In this document: one piece after another, positions 42,371 to 50,892 of the stretch
How positions within the stretch are numbered: position 1 is the first letter of the stretch
How the letters are laid out: every line of letters starts with the position of its first letter
Source: Acidobacteriota bacterium
GTDB lineage: Bacteria; Acidobacteriota; Thermoanaerobaculia; UBA5066
Direction of reading: 5' to 3'
DNA: 64,000 nt
Assembly (NCBI GenBank): GCA_008363385.1
Contig: RHKY01000014.1
Location: 1-64,000, forward strand
Position numbers and translations under genes: made by a program
The notes under the pieces: model-generated
Seen by the model: the letters and a program-made list of their open reading frames with translations, nothing else
Database searches by the model: none
What the model was told of the DNA's origin: nothing

Positions 42371-43099
42371 TCAGTTCTCGAGCTGGTCCTGCGGCTGGTC
42401 CCCCGCCACCCACCCGCGCCGGAAGGCGAGCGACACAGCCTCCAGCTTGGAGTGGACCTCGAGCTTCTCGAGGATCCGGTGGATGTGGTTCCGCACGGTC
42501 GCCAGGCTGATGTCGAGCTTGTGGGCGATCTCCTTGTTCTGGAGCCCGGCGGCGACCCAGTGGAGGATCTCTCGCTCGCGATCGGTCAGCGGCGGGTCGT
42601 CCGGGACCGGCGGCGGGGCCACGGAGAGGGGCGTCAGCGTCTCTCCCGGCTTCGGCCCTTCCAGCTGGCGGAGGAGGGTGGCGAGCCGGCTCCCGTGGTC
42701 CACCTGCTGGAGGATGTGGACGATCGTGAAGAGCTCGGGCCGCTGGCCCGGGATCTGGACCACCGTCACGTTCAGGTGCTTCGGGTCGGTGCTCCCCGCC
42801 GGGACCGTGAACTCGTAGCTGTTGACCGGCTCCTGGTCCCTCGTGGCCGAGACCACGGAGCAGCCGTGGTGGCAGAAGCGGTTCCCGTAGAGGTCCCGTC
42901 CCCCGACGACGGCGAAGCAGGGCCTCCCAAGGGCCTTCTCGGCAGAGTGCCCCAGCAGCTCCTCGGCTCCCTTGTTCCAGAAGACGATCCTCTCGTCCGC
43001 GTCGGTCGCGAAGGCGGGCGGAAAGCCCGAGGCGAGAACGTCCAGGAGGTCCGGCCGCGAGGGAGCCGGCGCATCCTTGCTGGGGTGCTTTCGTGGCAT
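42371..43099 (-). CDS. PAS-domain LuxR-type transcriptional regulator
   Basis: This 242-residue regulator has an N-terminal PAS domain (about 17-140; FATDADERIVFWNKGAEELLG, NLTVVQIPGQRPELF-like) and a C-terminal GerE/LuxR helix-turn-helix (about 172-232; LTDREREILHWVAAGLQNKEIAHKLDISLATVRNHIHRILEKL). Cysteines 61, 76 and 80, with His 77-78 in GNRFCHHGC, could bind a metal, haem or cluster, but that is speculation. No receiver domain or partner kinase is seen. It lies next to the cytochrome operon on the same strand and may respond to redox state. A TATAAT box lies 47 bases upstream of the ATG. Confidence 0.88.
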   Translation of the reverse strand: MPRKHPSKDAPAPSRPDLLDVLASGFPPAFATDADERIVFWNKGAEELLGHSAEKALGRPCFAVVGGRDLYGNRFCHHGCSVVSATRDQEPVNSYEFTVPAGSTDPKHLNVTVVQIPGQRPELFTIVHILQQVDHGSRLATLLRQLEGPKPGETLTPLSVAPPPVPDDPPLTDREREILHWVAAGLQNKEIAHKLDISLATVRNHIHRILEKLEVHSKLEAVSLAFRRGWVAGDQPQDQLEN

Positions 43100-43146
43100 C
43101 GGATCTCCCCTGCCCGAGTCGGGCTTCCACCAGCCCGAGAGAGCGG

Positions 43147-43152
43147 ATTATA
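43147..43152 (-). promoter_or_regulatory. -10 box (TATAAT) of the PAS-LuxR gene
   Basis: A perfect TATAAT on the minus strand implies a leader of about 40 bases, which contains a CGGGC/GCCCG hairpin. No good -35 hexamer at 17 bases. Confidence 0.45.
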
Positions 43153-43388
43153 GGCCGGCCCGGTCCGGAGGACGTAGAAAACTCGTCCCGTTCGAGCGAA
43201 TCGGACGAATTCGGAATCTCGAACAGCTCGCCGGGGGCCGCGCGGCCCCGGCGGTGCCCGACGAGGACCGGGACGGGCGGCCGCACGGCCGGGGCTAAGA
43301 TCGCCCGGGGAACGCGAACGGTCCCTGGAAGACGCCGGCGCGGCGCAGTCTCCGCGGCGTCCCGTCCCGGGAAAATGAAGGTGAACCC

Positions 43389-43604
43389 ATGAGCTCGTCG
43401 CGACGGGCGTACGTCGACCCCGACGCCCCGCTTCCGACCCACCACCGCCTTTGCGCCACGCCCGGCTGTCTCGGGCTGGCGCCCGACGAGGAGGACCTCA
43501 GGGACGCGGCAACCGTCTTCTGCCCCCGGTGCGCCGAGGAGTACCGGCGGTTCCGTCCGGAGACCGCCTTCGGCCCGACGGTCCCCGCCGAACGGAAGGG
43601 CTGA
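43389..43604 (+). CDS. Small Cys-containing protein of unknown function
   Basis: This 71-residue protein has Cys 22 and Cys 27 in LCATPGCLG and a CPRC pair (about 45-48), suggesting a small zinc ribbon. The rest is charged and shows no family I recognise. The ATG at 43389 has AAGGTG upstream. It is convergent with the SPFH operon, divergent from the PAS-LuxR gene, and shares an upstream region of 289 bases with the latter. Confidence 0.6.
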   Translation: MSSSRRAYVDPDAPLPTHHRLCATPGCLGLAPDEEDLRDAATVFCPRCAEEYRRFRPETAFGPTVPAERKG

Positions 43605-43621
43605 GGACCGGCAGCGCCCCG

Positions 43622-44827
43622 TCAGCGCACCTTGCTCTCCGGGACGAGGACCCGGGGGAGGAGGTCCTCCGGGACGACCGGGGGGAGGAGTCCCGGGGGA
43701 GGGCCGGACGGCTCGCGGCCCGCCGGGGCTCCCGGCGAGGGAGCCTGGGTCCCGGGGCGCGCCTCCGGGCTCCGGGGCGAAGGGGCTCCCCCGCCCGCTT
43801 CCCCGGCCGGCGCACCCTCGGCGGCTCGTGTCCCGGCGTCCGGCCGCGCGTTCAGCGGCCGTTCGGGGATCGTGGCCCGGGACGCCGCCTGCTGGGGCAG
43901 GAAGGTCCGGATCGAGCCACCCCGTGCCGGAAGCAGGATCAGCCGGGCCCGGGAAAGGACGCCGCGGAGCGCCTCGAGCCGAAGGTGCGCGAGGCCCGCC
44001 GAGCGCGCTGGGGCCACCTCTTTCGCGAGGGCGGCGAACCGGGTCCGCGCCGCCCTCGCCGCCTCGACCCGCTCGCGACGGGCGCTCTCCGCCGCGCTCC
44101 GGATCCGGTCGGCCTCGGCGCGGGAGAGCGCCAGGGACTCGGCCCGGCGCCCCTCCGCCTCGTTGACGCGGCGCTCCTTCTCGGCCGCCGCGCTCGCGAC
44201 GGCGTTGAAGGCCTCCTCGGCTCCGGAGGGAGGGCCGGCCGAGAGGATCGAGACCGACAGGATCCTCACCCCTCCCTCGACGGCGTCCACGGCCTCCTGG
44301 GCCTTCCGCCGGACCGACTCGGCGAGGACGGCCTTGCCCGTGGTCAGGAGCTCCTCGACCCCTCGCCCCGCCGCCTCCCGGGTCAGCGCGGTGCGGGCGG
44401 CGACGCGCAGGATCGCGTCGGCGTCACGGTGCCGCGTCCGGTAGTGGGCCGCGTCCTCGATCCGGTACTGGAGGAGCGCCCGGACGGCGAGGAGGTTCTC
44501 GTCCCCCGTCGTCACCTCCAGCGGCGAGCCGTCCGCCTGGGAGAGGTCCATCTCGCGGACCTCTCCGACGGCCACGCGCTCCAGGGCGTCGACGAACGGG
44601 ATCACGTAGAGCGCCCCGGGAGCGGCGACGGGCCGCACGACGCTCCCGAGCCGCCGCACGACGCCCGCCTCCCCGTTGGCCACGAACCGGATCCCGTTCG
44701 CCAGGACGCCCGCGGCGATCGCGGCCGCGAGGAGGCCCGCCGCGCGGCGCCGGTGGCGGTGGACGGCAGAGGCCAGCCGGCGGATCGCCAGGACGTGACG
44801 GGGCTCCGGGGCGCCGGCTCCGTTCAC
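43622..44827 (-). CDS. SPFH/band-7 protein (HflC/HflK-like), third gene of the permease-SPFH operon
   Basis: This 401-residue protein has an N-terminal membrane helix (AAGLLAAAIAAGVLANGI) followed by an SPFH domain (FVANGEAGVVRRLGSVVRPVAAPGALYVIPFVDALERV, about 48-215). Then come a coiled coil (EKERRVNEAEGRRAESLALSRAEADRI) and a long Pro/Ala/Gly-rich tail (about 320-401). The pattern is that of HflK/HflC, which form membrane cages around FtsH. No FtsH gene is in the window. The start is GTG 44827, overlapping the previous SPFH gene by four bases. Confidence 0.85.
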   Translation of the reverse strand: MNGAGAPEPRHVLAIRRLASAVHRHRRRAAGLLAAAIAAGVLANGIRFVANGEAGVVRRLGSVVRPVAAPGALYVIPFVDALERVAVGEVREMDLSQADGSPLEVTTGDENLLAVRALLQYRIEDAAHYRTRHRDADAILRVAARTALTREAAGRGVEELLTTGKAVLAESVRRKAQEAVDAVEGGVRILSVSILSAGPPSGAEEAFNAVASAAAEKERRVNEAEGRRAESLALSRAEADRIRSAAESARRERVEAARAARTRFAALAKEVAPARSAGLAHLRLEALRGVLSRARLILLPARGGSIRTFLPQQAASRATIPERPLNARPDAGTRAAEGAPAGEAGGGAPSPRSPEARPGTQAPSPGAPAGREPSGPPPGLLPPVVPEDLLPRVLVPESKVR

Positions 44828-45717
44828 CGCGGGGAGCCTCCGGCCGGCGGCGGGGAGAGGAGCGGACGCATCACCGGCCCCTCGGCGTCGAGGAAGAAGG
44901 TGGTCCCCTCGCCGAGGGCCTTCTCGTACGTGGAGAGGGCGCGGACGAAGTCGTAGAGCTGCGGGTCGAGCCTCCAGGCCTCCGCGTAGAGCCGGGTGGC
45001 CTCCGCCTCGCCTCTCCCGCGGGTCACCTCGGCGTCGCGCGCGGCCTCCGCCAGGAGGACGCGACGTTCCATCTCGGCCTCGGCCTCGATCTTCCGCCCC
45101 GCCTCCTCCCCTTCCGAGCGCAGCCGCCGGGCGATCCGGTCCCGCTCCGCCCGCATCCGGGCGACGATCGCCTCGCGGTTCTGGTACGGGAAGTGGACCT
45201 GCGTGAGCCAGGCCGCTTCCACGTGGATCCCCAGGCCGCTCCGCGCCGCGGCGTCCACGACGCGCCGGATCTCGTCCCCCAGCTCGGCGAGCTTCACGGC
45301 CCCCTGCGCGGTCGAGAAGAACGCCTCGGAGGGCGAGCGCCCCGCCGCCGCGCCGAGCGCCGCGATGGAGAGGTCCATCAGACGCGCCTCGGCGCCGGCC
45401 GTGTCGCGGACGCGGGTGAGGAAGAGCGCCGGGTCCTCCACCCGGTAGACGAGCGCGAGGTCCAGCAGGAGGTTCTTCTTGTCGGCGGAGAGGTACTCGG
45501 ACGGGGGGGTGCGCAGGAGCAGGTGCCTGCGGTCCACCCTCAGGACGCCCCCGAAGGGGCGCGGGGCGACGAGGTGGGGCCCGGGGCCGAGGATCCCGCC
45601 CGAGATCCGCCCGAAGAGCGTCGGCAGCGCCAGCTCGGTCTCGTCGACGACGACGAGGCAGTCGGCGAGGAGGGCGGCCAGGAGGATCGCCAGGAGGATC
45701 GCGTTTCGTCGTCTCAT
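44824..45717 (-). CDS. SPFH/band-7 protein (HflC-like), second gene of the permease-SPFH operon
   Basis: This 297-residue protein has an N-terminal helix (AILLAILLAALLADCLVVVD), an SPFH domain (about 22-190; ETELALPTLFGRISGGILGPGPHLVAPRPFGGVLRVDRR; SADKKNLLLDLALVYRVEDP), and a coiled coil of the HflC type (RMRAERDRIARRLRSEGEEAGRKIEAEAE). It ends in YDFVRALSTYEKALGEGTTFFLDAEG, close to the HflC consensus end. It is of classic HflC length. ATGA overlap with the permease-SPFH gene suggests stoichiometric translation. Confidence 0.9.
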   Translation of the reverse strand: MRRRNAILLAILLAALLADCLVVVDETELALPTLFGRISGGILGPGPHLVAPRPFGGVLRVDRRHLLLRTPPSEYLSADKKNLLLDLALVYRVEDPALFLTRVRDTAGAEARLMDLSIAALGAAAGRSPSEAFFSTAQGAVKLAELGDEIRRVVDAAARSGLGIHVEAAWLTQVHFPYQNREAIVARMRAERDRIARRLRSEGEEAGRKIEAEAEMERRVLLAEAARDAEVTRGRGEAEATRLYAEAWRLDPQLYDFVRALSTYEKALGEGTTFFLDAEGPVMRPLLSPPPAGGSPR

Positions 45718-47957
45718 CGGGTCTCCCTCGTTCCCGGGGCGTCAGAGGGGGGGAAGCCGTCGAGGACGTCGTGCGGCGTCCCGGCGGGCGCGACGACGAC
45801 GCGCCGGCCCTTCAGGGTCCTCTCCAGCGTCTCCCAGCGGAGCCGCGTCCGCGTCTCGGCGGGCGCCCCGCGCGAGGCCTCGGCCTGCTCGCGGAACGCG
45901 TCGCGGTGCCCGGCCGCCGAGAGCGACCGCTCCGCGGCCTCCGCCTCGGCGCGCGCCCGCTCGACGGCCGCGAGGCCCCGGGCCTGGGGCAGGGACGACT
46001 CGGAGACGGCCCGGGCCTCGTAGACGCGCCTCTCGCGGTCCTCGGCGGCGCTGCTGACGTCGCGGAACGCCGCGACCGCCCCGAGCGGCGGGTGGAGGTC
46101 GAGGAGGCTCACCGAGACCACCTTCAGCGGCAGCTTCCCGCGGGCCAGCTCGGCGTCCAGCCGTTCGCGCGCCGCCTTCTCGACCTCGCCCCGCTCCCGC
46201 GTCAGGACCCCGTCGATGGGCCGCGACGCCAGGAGCTCTCGCATCACCGAGAGGGCGGGGAGCCTCGCGGCCTCGATCCCGTCCCGTGTCCGGAACCGGA
46301 GGGCGAACGGGTCCGTGACCAGGAGGTGGATCGCCACGTTCGCCTCGACGACGTTCTGGTCCCCGCTGACGTACGAGGTCTCCTCGGGCCTGTGCCCGGG
46401 CGTCGTGTACGAGGCGTGCCAGGAGCCCCCCGCGGCCGACCAGTCCTCGGCGTCGGGGTCCGGCAGGCCGGCGGCGCGGAAGCCGACGTCGACCTTGACG
46501 AGCTCGCTGAGCGGGTGGGCCTCCACCCGCCCCAGCGGCGGCGGCAGGTGCCACCTCCACCCCGGCTCGAGGGGGCGCGGGTCGACCCGCCCGAGCGTGC
46601 TCGCGAAGCCGAGGGAGCCCTGCGGCACCACGGCGAAGCCGAGCGCGCCCCAGGCCAGGACCGCCAGGAGGGCCGCGCCCGCCGCCACGCGGCGCGCCCC
46701 GAGCGAGGCGGCCGCCGAGAGCGCCGCGCGGGAGCGGGCGCGGAGGGGGGCCGGCACGAGGCCGCGGAAGGTGCTCGCGATCTGCTCCCACCCCGCCCGG
46801 GCCCCCACCCGGATCAGCGCGCCGAGGAACGGCAGGAAGAGGACCGCGCCAGAGACGAGGTCCAGCGCGGACACCCCTTCCTCGACGAGCTCCCCGGGGG
46901 CCCCCCAGCCCCCGGGGGACGCCGGCCAGAGGAGGTGCAGGAGCGTCCCGAGCGCAACGGACGTGACGAACGTCCCGAGGAGGATCGCCACGAGGAAGCG
47001 CTTCCCGAAGTGGCGCCTCACGAGGAGGACGGTCGGCATGTTGGTCACCGGTCCGGTCAGGAAGAGGACCAGGACGGCTCCCGGCGCCATCCCCTTGGCG
47101 AGGAGGACGGCCCCGAGGGGGGTCGAGGCCGAGGCGCAGAGGTAGAGCGGGACGGCGATCACGGCGGCGAAGAGGAACTGCCCGGCGAGCCCGCCCGGCA
47201 CCCGCGACAGGGCGTCCTCGGGGAGAGCCGCGGCGAGGAACCCGGAGACGACGAGGCCCGCGAGGAGGGGCCAGGCGATCTCGTCGAGGACCTCGCGGAA
47301 GCCGAAGCGCACCGCCTCGCGCGTCCCGGACACGAGCCTCCTGCCGAGCGGCTCGCGCGGAGACGCCGCGGGGCCGGCTCCCTCCTCGGCCTTCCCGGGA
47401 GGCCCGCCCTCGGCGGCTCCCCCGCCCTGCTCGAGGCGCTCGGCCAGCCGGCGCGGGAGATGGAGGAGGAAGGAGACGAGCCCGCGGTACCAGCCCGGCT
47501 CCGCCCTCCGCGGACCGCACGAGCCGGGCTCGGGCCCCCCGTTGGCGTCCTCGTGGCGCTCCGGCTCGCCCCAGGCCTCCGACGCGATGACGAGCAGGCC
47601 CGACAGGAGGCCCGCGACGAAGCCCGCGGCGACGCGGACGGCGGCGAACAGCGGGCCGAGGAGCCCCGCGGTCAGGAGGATCGTGTCCTCGCTGTTGTCG
47701 GGAGTGGCCACGGTGAAGGCGGCCACCGACTCGGGCGTGGCCTTCCGCTTCTTCATCGCCACCGAAAGAGGCAGGACGCCGCAGGAGCAGACGGGCAGCG
47801 CCAGGCCGAACGCCATCCCCGAGAGGATCGACCGCAGTCCGCGGGTCGTCATGTTCTTCCCGAAGGAGCGGCCGCGCAGGACGACGTGGACGATCCCGGC
47901 CAGGAGGAAGCCGACGAGGAGGTAGAGGGCGCTCTTGGCGTAGACGTCGAACGTCAT
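45714..47957 (-). CDS. Permease (ArsP/SO_0444-like) fused to an HflK-type SPFH domain
   Basis: This 747-residue protein joins two membrane modules. Residues 1-400 form a permease of the ArsP/SO_0444 metal-efflux type: LALPVCSCGVLPLSVAMKKR (Cys 57, Cys 59), FTVATPDNSEDTILLTAGLLGPLFA, the second-half CASASTPLGAVLLAKGM and FLTGPVTNMPTVLLVRRHFGKR. A variable loop (about 130-205) has Cys and His. After a helix at about 423-443 comes an HflK-like SPFH domain (445-720; VVPQGSLGFASTLGR, LEPGWRWHLPPPLGRVEAHPL, SGDQNVVEANVAIHLLVTDP) and coiled coil. The reading frame is unbroken. It leads the three-gene SPFH operon. The exact start is uncertain (ATG 47957 or the GTG before it). Confidence 0.85.
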   Translation of the reverse strand: MTFDVYAKSALYLLVGFLLAGIVHVVLRGRSFGKNMTTRGLRSILSGMAFGLALPVCSCGVLPLSVAMKKRKATPESVAAFTVATPDNSEDTILLTAGLLGPLFAAVRVAAGFVAGLLSGLLVIASEAWGEPERHEDANGGPEPGSCGPRRAEPGWYRGLVSFLLHLPRRLAERLEQGGGAAEGGPPGKAEEGAGPAASPREPLGRRLVSGTREAVRFGFREVLDEIAWPLLAGLVVSGFLAAALPEDALSRVPGGLAGQFLFAAVIAVPLYLCASASTPLGAVLLAKGMAPGAVLVLFLTGPVTNMPTVLLVRRHFGKRFLVAILLGTFVTSVALGTLLHLLWPASPGGWGAPGELVEEGVSALDLVSGAVLFLPFLGALIRVGARAGWEQIASTFRGLVPAPLRARSRAALSAAASLGARRVAAGAALLAVLAWGALGFAVVPQGSLGFASTLGRVDPRPLEPGWRWHLPPPLGRVEAHPLSELVKVDVGFRAAGLPDPDAEDWSAAGGSWHASYTTPGHRPEETSYVSGDQNVVEANVAIHLLVTDPFALRFRTRDGIEAARLPALSVMRELLASRPIDGVLTRERGEVEKAARERLDAELARGKLPLKVVSVSLLDLHPPLGAVAAFRDVSSAAEDRERRVYEARAVSESSLPQARGLAAVERARAEAEAAERSLSAAGHRDAFREQAEASRGAPAETRTRLRWETLERTLKGRRVVVAPAGTPHDVLDGFPPSDAPGTRETR

Positions 47958-48056
47958 CACCAGGATGCGGGACAGGCCGGCGAGAGGGCGCACGGCCGGA
48001 GTTTCCCCCGATTCCCTCCCCGAGACGATAGGCCCGACGCTCCAGCGCTTCCGTCC

Positions 48057-48062
48057 TATCCT
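48057..48062 (+). promoter_or_regulatory. Candidate -10 box (TATCCT) of the gene at 48070
   Basis: TATCCT ends seven bases before the ATG at 48070, in the same CTATCCTCC context as at 17875 and 53447. Confidence 0.45.
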
Positions 48063-48069
48063 CCCCGGG

Positions 48070-48999
48070 ATGGCCGACCCCTCCTCCGTCCCGGGCGAGC
48101 GCGCTCTGGCGGCGGCCTTCGTCTCCGTCGCCGCGGGCGCCGCGGCTGCCGCCGGCGCCACGTTCGCCCTCCCCGTGGAGCTGAACTTCCGGGTCTCCGG
48201 CGTCTTCGACCAGACCGTCCGCGAGCTGACCCGGACCGCCGCGGGCTTCGTCCTCGGCGCCTTCGCGGGGGCCGGGGCGGTCTGGCTCCTCTCGGCGAGG
48301 AAGGCCGCCCACGACTTCCGCCCCGGGCTGGTGACCCTCGGCGCGGCGACCGGCGGGCTCCTCGGCGTCGTCGCCTCGTCGATGTTGACGGCGGTCCTGG
48401 TCGCCCCGATCGCCAACCGCGCCGGGGCCCCCGGCTCCGCGCCGTTCCTTCGGGTCCTCGCGGTGGGCCGATGGATCCTCCTCCTTCCCCCGCTCGCGGG
48501 GGCGTTCCTCCTGGCGCTGCGCGCCGCGCGCGGCTCCGTGCCGAAGCCCGCCCGGGCCTTCGAGCGGTGGGTCCGGGTGGTCCTGCCGCCGCTGGCGCTG
48601 GCCGCGGCGCTCGCGGTCCTCCTGAGGCCTCCCGCGTTCCCCGCCGACGCGCCGCCCGAAGCCCGTGACTCCTGGGCCCGGCAGACCTTCCCGGCGCACT
48701 ACCCGGCGGCGGCGGAGCTCGCGCGGCGCGCGCCGTTCGTCCTCGCCCAGGTCGGCACGGTCTCGGCCGTCGCCCCGGCGGCGGGGACCGAGAACCGGGT
48801 CTTCTTCGGCCCGGACGGCTCGGCGGCCGTCTTCACGCTGGACGTCACCGGGGAGCTCGGGGCGGGGCGGCTCCGGGTCGCCCTGAAGGCTCCGGCTTCT
48901 CCTCCGGGGGCGAGCCCCGTCCCCGGCGCAGTCGCGTGGACGGCGGGCGGCAGGACGACGGAGCTGGACGCCGAGGGCCGGGCGCCTTCGGGCCGCTGA
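48070..48999 (+). CDS. Polytopic membrane protein with C-terminal Coa1-like domain
   Basis: This 309-residue protein has four or so membrane segments (ALAAAFVSVAAGAAAAAGATFAL, AAGFVLGAFAGAGAVWLL, LVTLGAATGGLLGVVASSML, ILLLPPLAGAFLLALRAA, VVLPPLALAAALAVLL). A C-terminal soluble domain of about 100 residues follows (LARRAPFVLAQVGTVSAVAPAAG, FFGPDGSAAVFTLDVTGELGAGRLRVALK) that resembles Coa1-type domains. It is divergent from the permease-SPFH operon, sharing a 112-base upstream region. The function is unknown; a role with the SPFH system is possible because of position only. Confidence 0.65.
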   Translation: MADPSSVPGERALAAAFVSVAAGAAAAAGATFALPVELNFRVSGVFDQTVRELTRTAAGFVLGAFAGAGAVWLLSARKAAHDFRPGLVTLGAATGGLLGVVASSMLTAVLVAPIANRAGAPGSAPFLRVLAVGRWILLLPPLAGAFLLALRAARGSVPKPARAFERWVRVVLPPLALAAALAVLLRPPAFPADAPPEARDSWARQTFPAHYPAAAELARRAPFVLAQVGTVSAVAPAAGTENRVFFGPDGSAAVFTLDVTGELGAGRLRVALKAPASPPGASPVPGAVAWTAGGRTTELDAEGRAPSGR

Positions 49000-49008
49000 G
49001 CCGGGCGG

Positions 49009-50124
49009 TCAGCGCGGCGAGGAGGGCCGCGGCGCCCCCAGGAGCTTCCGGCAGAGCGGCCGGAACAGGTGCCTGAGGACGCTCGGGGCGGGCTGCCCGC
49101 CCGCGAGCCGCCGCAGCCGCGCGACCTGCTCGGCCGCGAGCCCGATGGCCAGGAGGAGCGGAAGGGCGGCCGCCCCGTCCCCGCTTGCAAGGCGCGAGAG
49201 GGACAGAGCCGACTGCGCCGCCGTCAGGGCGAGCGTCCCGGCGGCCCCGATGCGGCCCCAGCGGACCGGGTCGAAGCCGAAGCGCTCCGCGGCCGCGCGC
49301 TGGTCCTCGACCGAGAGGAACCCGAAGAGGGGCTCGCGGACGAGGAAAGCGTCCCGGTCCGCCACGGCGCGCGCCGTCGCCGGGTCGTACGAAGGGGCGG
49401 GTCTCGGAGGGGTCCGGCCCGTCGCGGCGCACCAGACGAGGTAGGGGACCGTTCCGAGGAGAGACCCGCAGGCCCGTCCCGAGGACCAGGCGATCCCGAA
49501 ACGGACGAGCGCCTCGACGAAGAGGTAGATCCCGAACAGCCGCAGGAGGTACCCGCCCGGCATCAGCGGCGGCCCGCTGCCGCCGCCGTGAGCGGACGAG
49601 ACCCCGGCGTAGAGGCCGCCGACGGACTCGGCGATCAGCGAGAAGACGCAGAGGAAGCCGAAGACGAACGGCAAGATCGAGGAGAGGACTGCCAGGCGCG
49701 CGGCGGGCACCGCGTACTCCCGCTCCCACGCCTCGAGGATCGGGGTCGGGGCCAGGCCCGACACGGGGGCCGTCGCCAGGAGGAGGAGCCTCGTCCGCCG
49801 CCTCCGCGTGTCGTCGGCCCGCGACCGGGCTCGCTCCTCCTCGCTCCGCTCGTCGTACGCGTAGGAGACCCGGATCGCGTGCCGCTCGTCCCACGGGGCC
49901 AGCAGGTACCGGACCCGCCCCCCGGGGAGCTCCTGGGCCTCCAGGACCTCCCACCGCGCCTCCTCCCAGAGGATCGAGGCGCCCGGGTGCTCCGCGGACG
50001 TGACCGTGGCGGGCGAGCGCGCGACCCAGCCCTCCTTGGGGGCGTGCGACTCCAGCCAGAGTCCCGTGCCCGGACCCTTCTCCAGGCGGTCCCCTCCCAG
50101 CGGCCGAGGCACCTCGGCGATCAT
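49009..50124 (-). CDS. Polytopic membrane protein of unknown function
   Basis: This 371-residue protein starts with a soluble N-terminal region (about 1-110) whose ILWEEARWEVLEAQELPGGRVRYLLAPWDERHAIRVSYAYDE reads like a small beta domain. It is followed by membrane segments (RLAVLSSILPFVFGFLCVFSLIAE, YLLRLFGIYLFVEALVRFGIAW, TLALTAAQSALSLSRLA). The ATG at 50124 fits; a longer reading would run into the divergent hydrolase gene. I recognise no family. The promoter region is shared with the hydrolase. Confidence 0.65.
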   Translation of the reverse strand: MIAEVPRPLGGDRLEKGPGTGLWLESHAPKEGWVARSPATVTSAEHPGASILWEEARWEVLEAQELPGGRVRYLLAPWDERHAIRVSYAYDERSEEERARSRADDTRRRRTRLLLLATAPVSGLAPTPILEAWEREYAVPAARLAVLSSILPFVFGFLCVFSLIAESVGGLYAGVSSAHGGGSGPPLMPGGYLLRLFGIYLFVEALVRFGIAWSSGRACGSLLGTVPYLVWCAATGRTPPRPAPSYDPATARAVADRDAFLVREPLFGFLSVEDQRAAAERFGFDPVRWGRIGAAGTLALTAAQSALSLSRLASGDGAAALPLLLAIGLAAEQVARLRRLAGGQPAPSVLRHLFRPLCRKLLGAPRPSSPR

Positions 50125-50161
50125 AGGCGTGCCGGCCCGCCCCGGGGCCCCGGAGGAGACG

Positions 50162-50842
50162 ATGGGACAGAAGGTCCGTTTCGCCGCCAACGAGCAGATG
50201 TGCGAGGGGCTCCTCGCGGTCCCGCCCGCGGGGAAGGGGCCGGCCGTCGTCGTCATCCAGGAGTGGTGGGGGCTCGTCCCGCACGTGGAGGACCTGGTGG
50301 AGCGCCTGGCCCGCGAGGGCTTCCTCGCCCTGGCCCCGGACCTCTACCACGGCCGGTCCGCGAGCTCTCCGGACGCGGCCCGGAAGCTGATGATGGAGCT
50401 GGAGGTGGACCACGCCACGGAGGAGATCGAGGGGGCCGGCGAGTTCCTCCTGGGCCGGCCGGAGTGCTCCTCGCGGCGGTACGGCATCGTCGGCTTCTGC
50501 ATGGGCGGGGCGCTAGCGCAGTTCGTCGCGACGAAGGACGAGACGGTGGGCGCGGCCGTCAGCTTCTACGGCGGGTTCCAGAAGGTGAGGCCCGACTGGG
50601 ACCGGCTCTACGCTCCTCTCCTCCTGATCTACGGCGGCGAGGACGCGGGCGTCCCCGCCTCGCAGGCCGAGCCGCTCGCGGCACGGCTGCGGGAGCTGGG
50701 CAAGGAGGTCGAGGTGGTCGTCTACCCGGGCGCCGGGCACGCCTTCTTCAACGACACCCGCCGGGAGGCCTATCACGCCGAGGCCGCCGCCGACGCCTGG
50801 AAGAGGACGTTGGCCTTCTTCCGGAGGAGCTTGGCCGGCTGA
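50162..50842 (+). CDS. Dienelactone hydrolase family protein
   Basis: This 226-residue alpha/beta hydrolase has the complete dienelactone-hydrolase triad: Cys 113 in GFCMGG, Asp 161 in GGEDAGVP and His 193 in GAGHAFFN, plus the family Glu 34 in VIQEWWGL. Such enzymes cleave lactones or esters; the physiological substrate cannot be named. The ATG at 50162 is preceded by GGAGGAGACG. The molybdopterin oxidoreductase gene follows after 50 bases with its own likely promoter. Confidence 0.92.
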   Translation: MGQKVRFAANEQMCEGLLAVPPAGKGPAVVVIQEWWGLVPHVEDLVERLAREGFLALAPDLYHGRSASSPDAARKLMMELEVDHATEEIEGAGEFLLGRPECSSRRYGIVGFCMGGALAQFVATKDETVGAAVSFYGGFQKVRPDWDRLYAPLLLIYGGEDAGVPASQAEPLAARLRELGKEVEVVVYPGAGHAFFNDTRREAYHAEAAADAWKRTLAFFRRSLAG

Positions 50843-50892
50843 CCCCTCCCGGCCGGAACCGCGGGGGCGCGGGCTCCGTATAGGATCCGGAC

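Noticed and set aside
43622-45717. Canonical hflK-hflC pair serving FtsH
   Set aside because: There are three SPFH domains, one fused to a permease, and no hflX, ftsH or miaA/hfq context. I therefore treat it as a distinct system.
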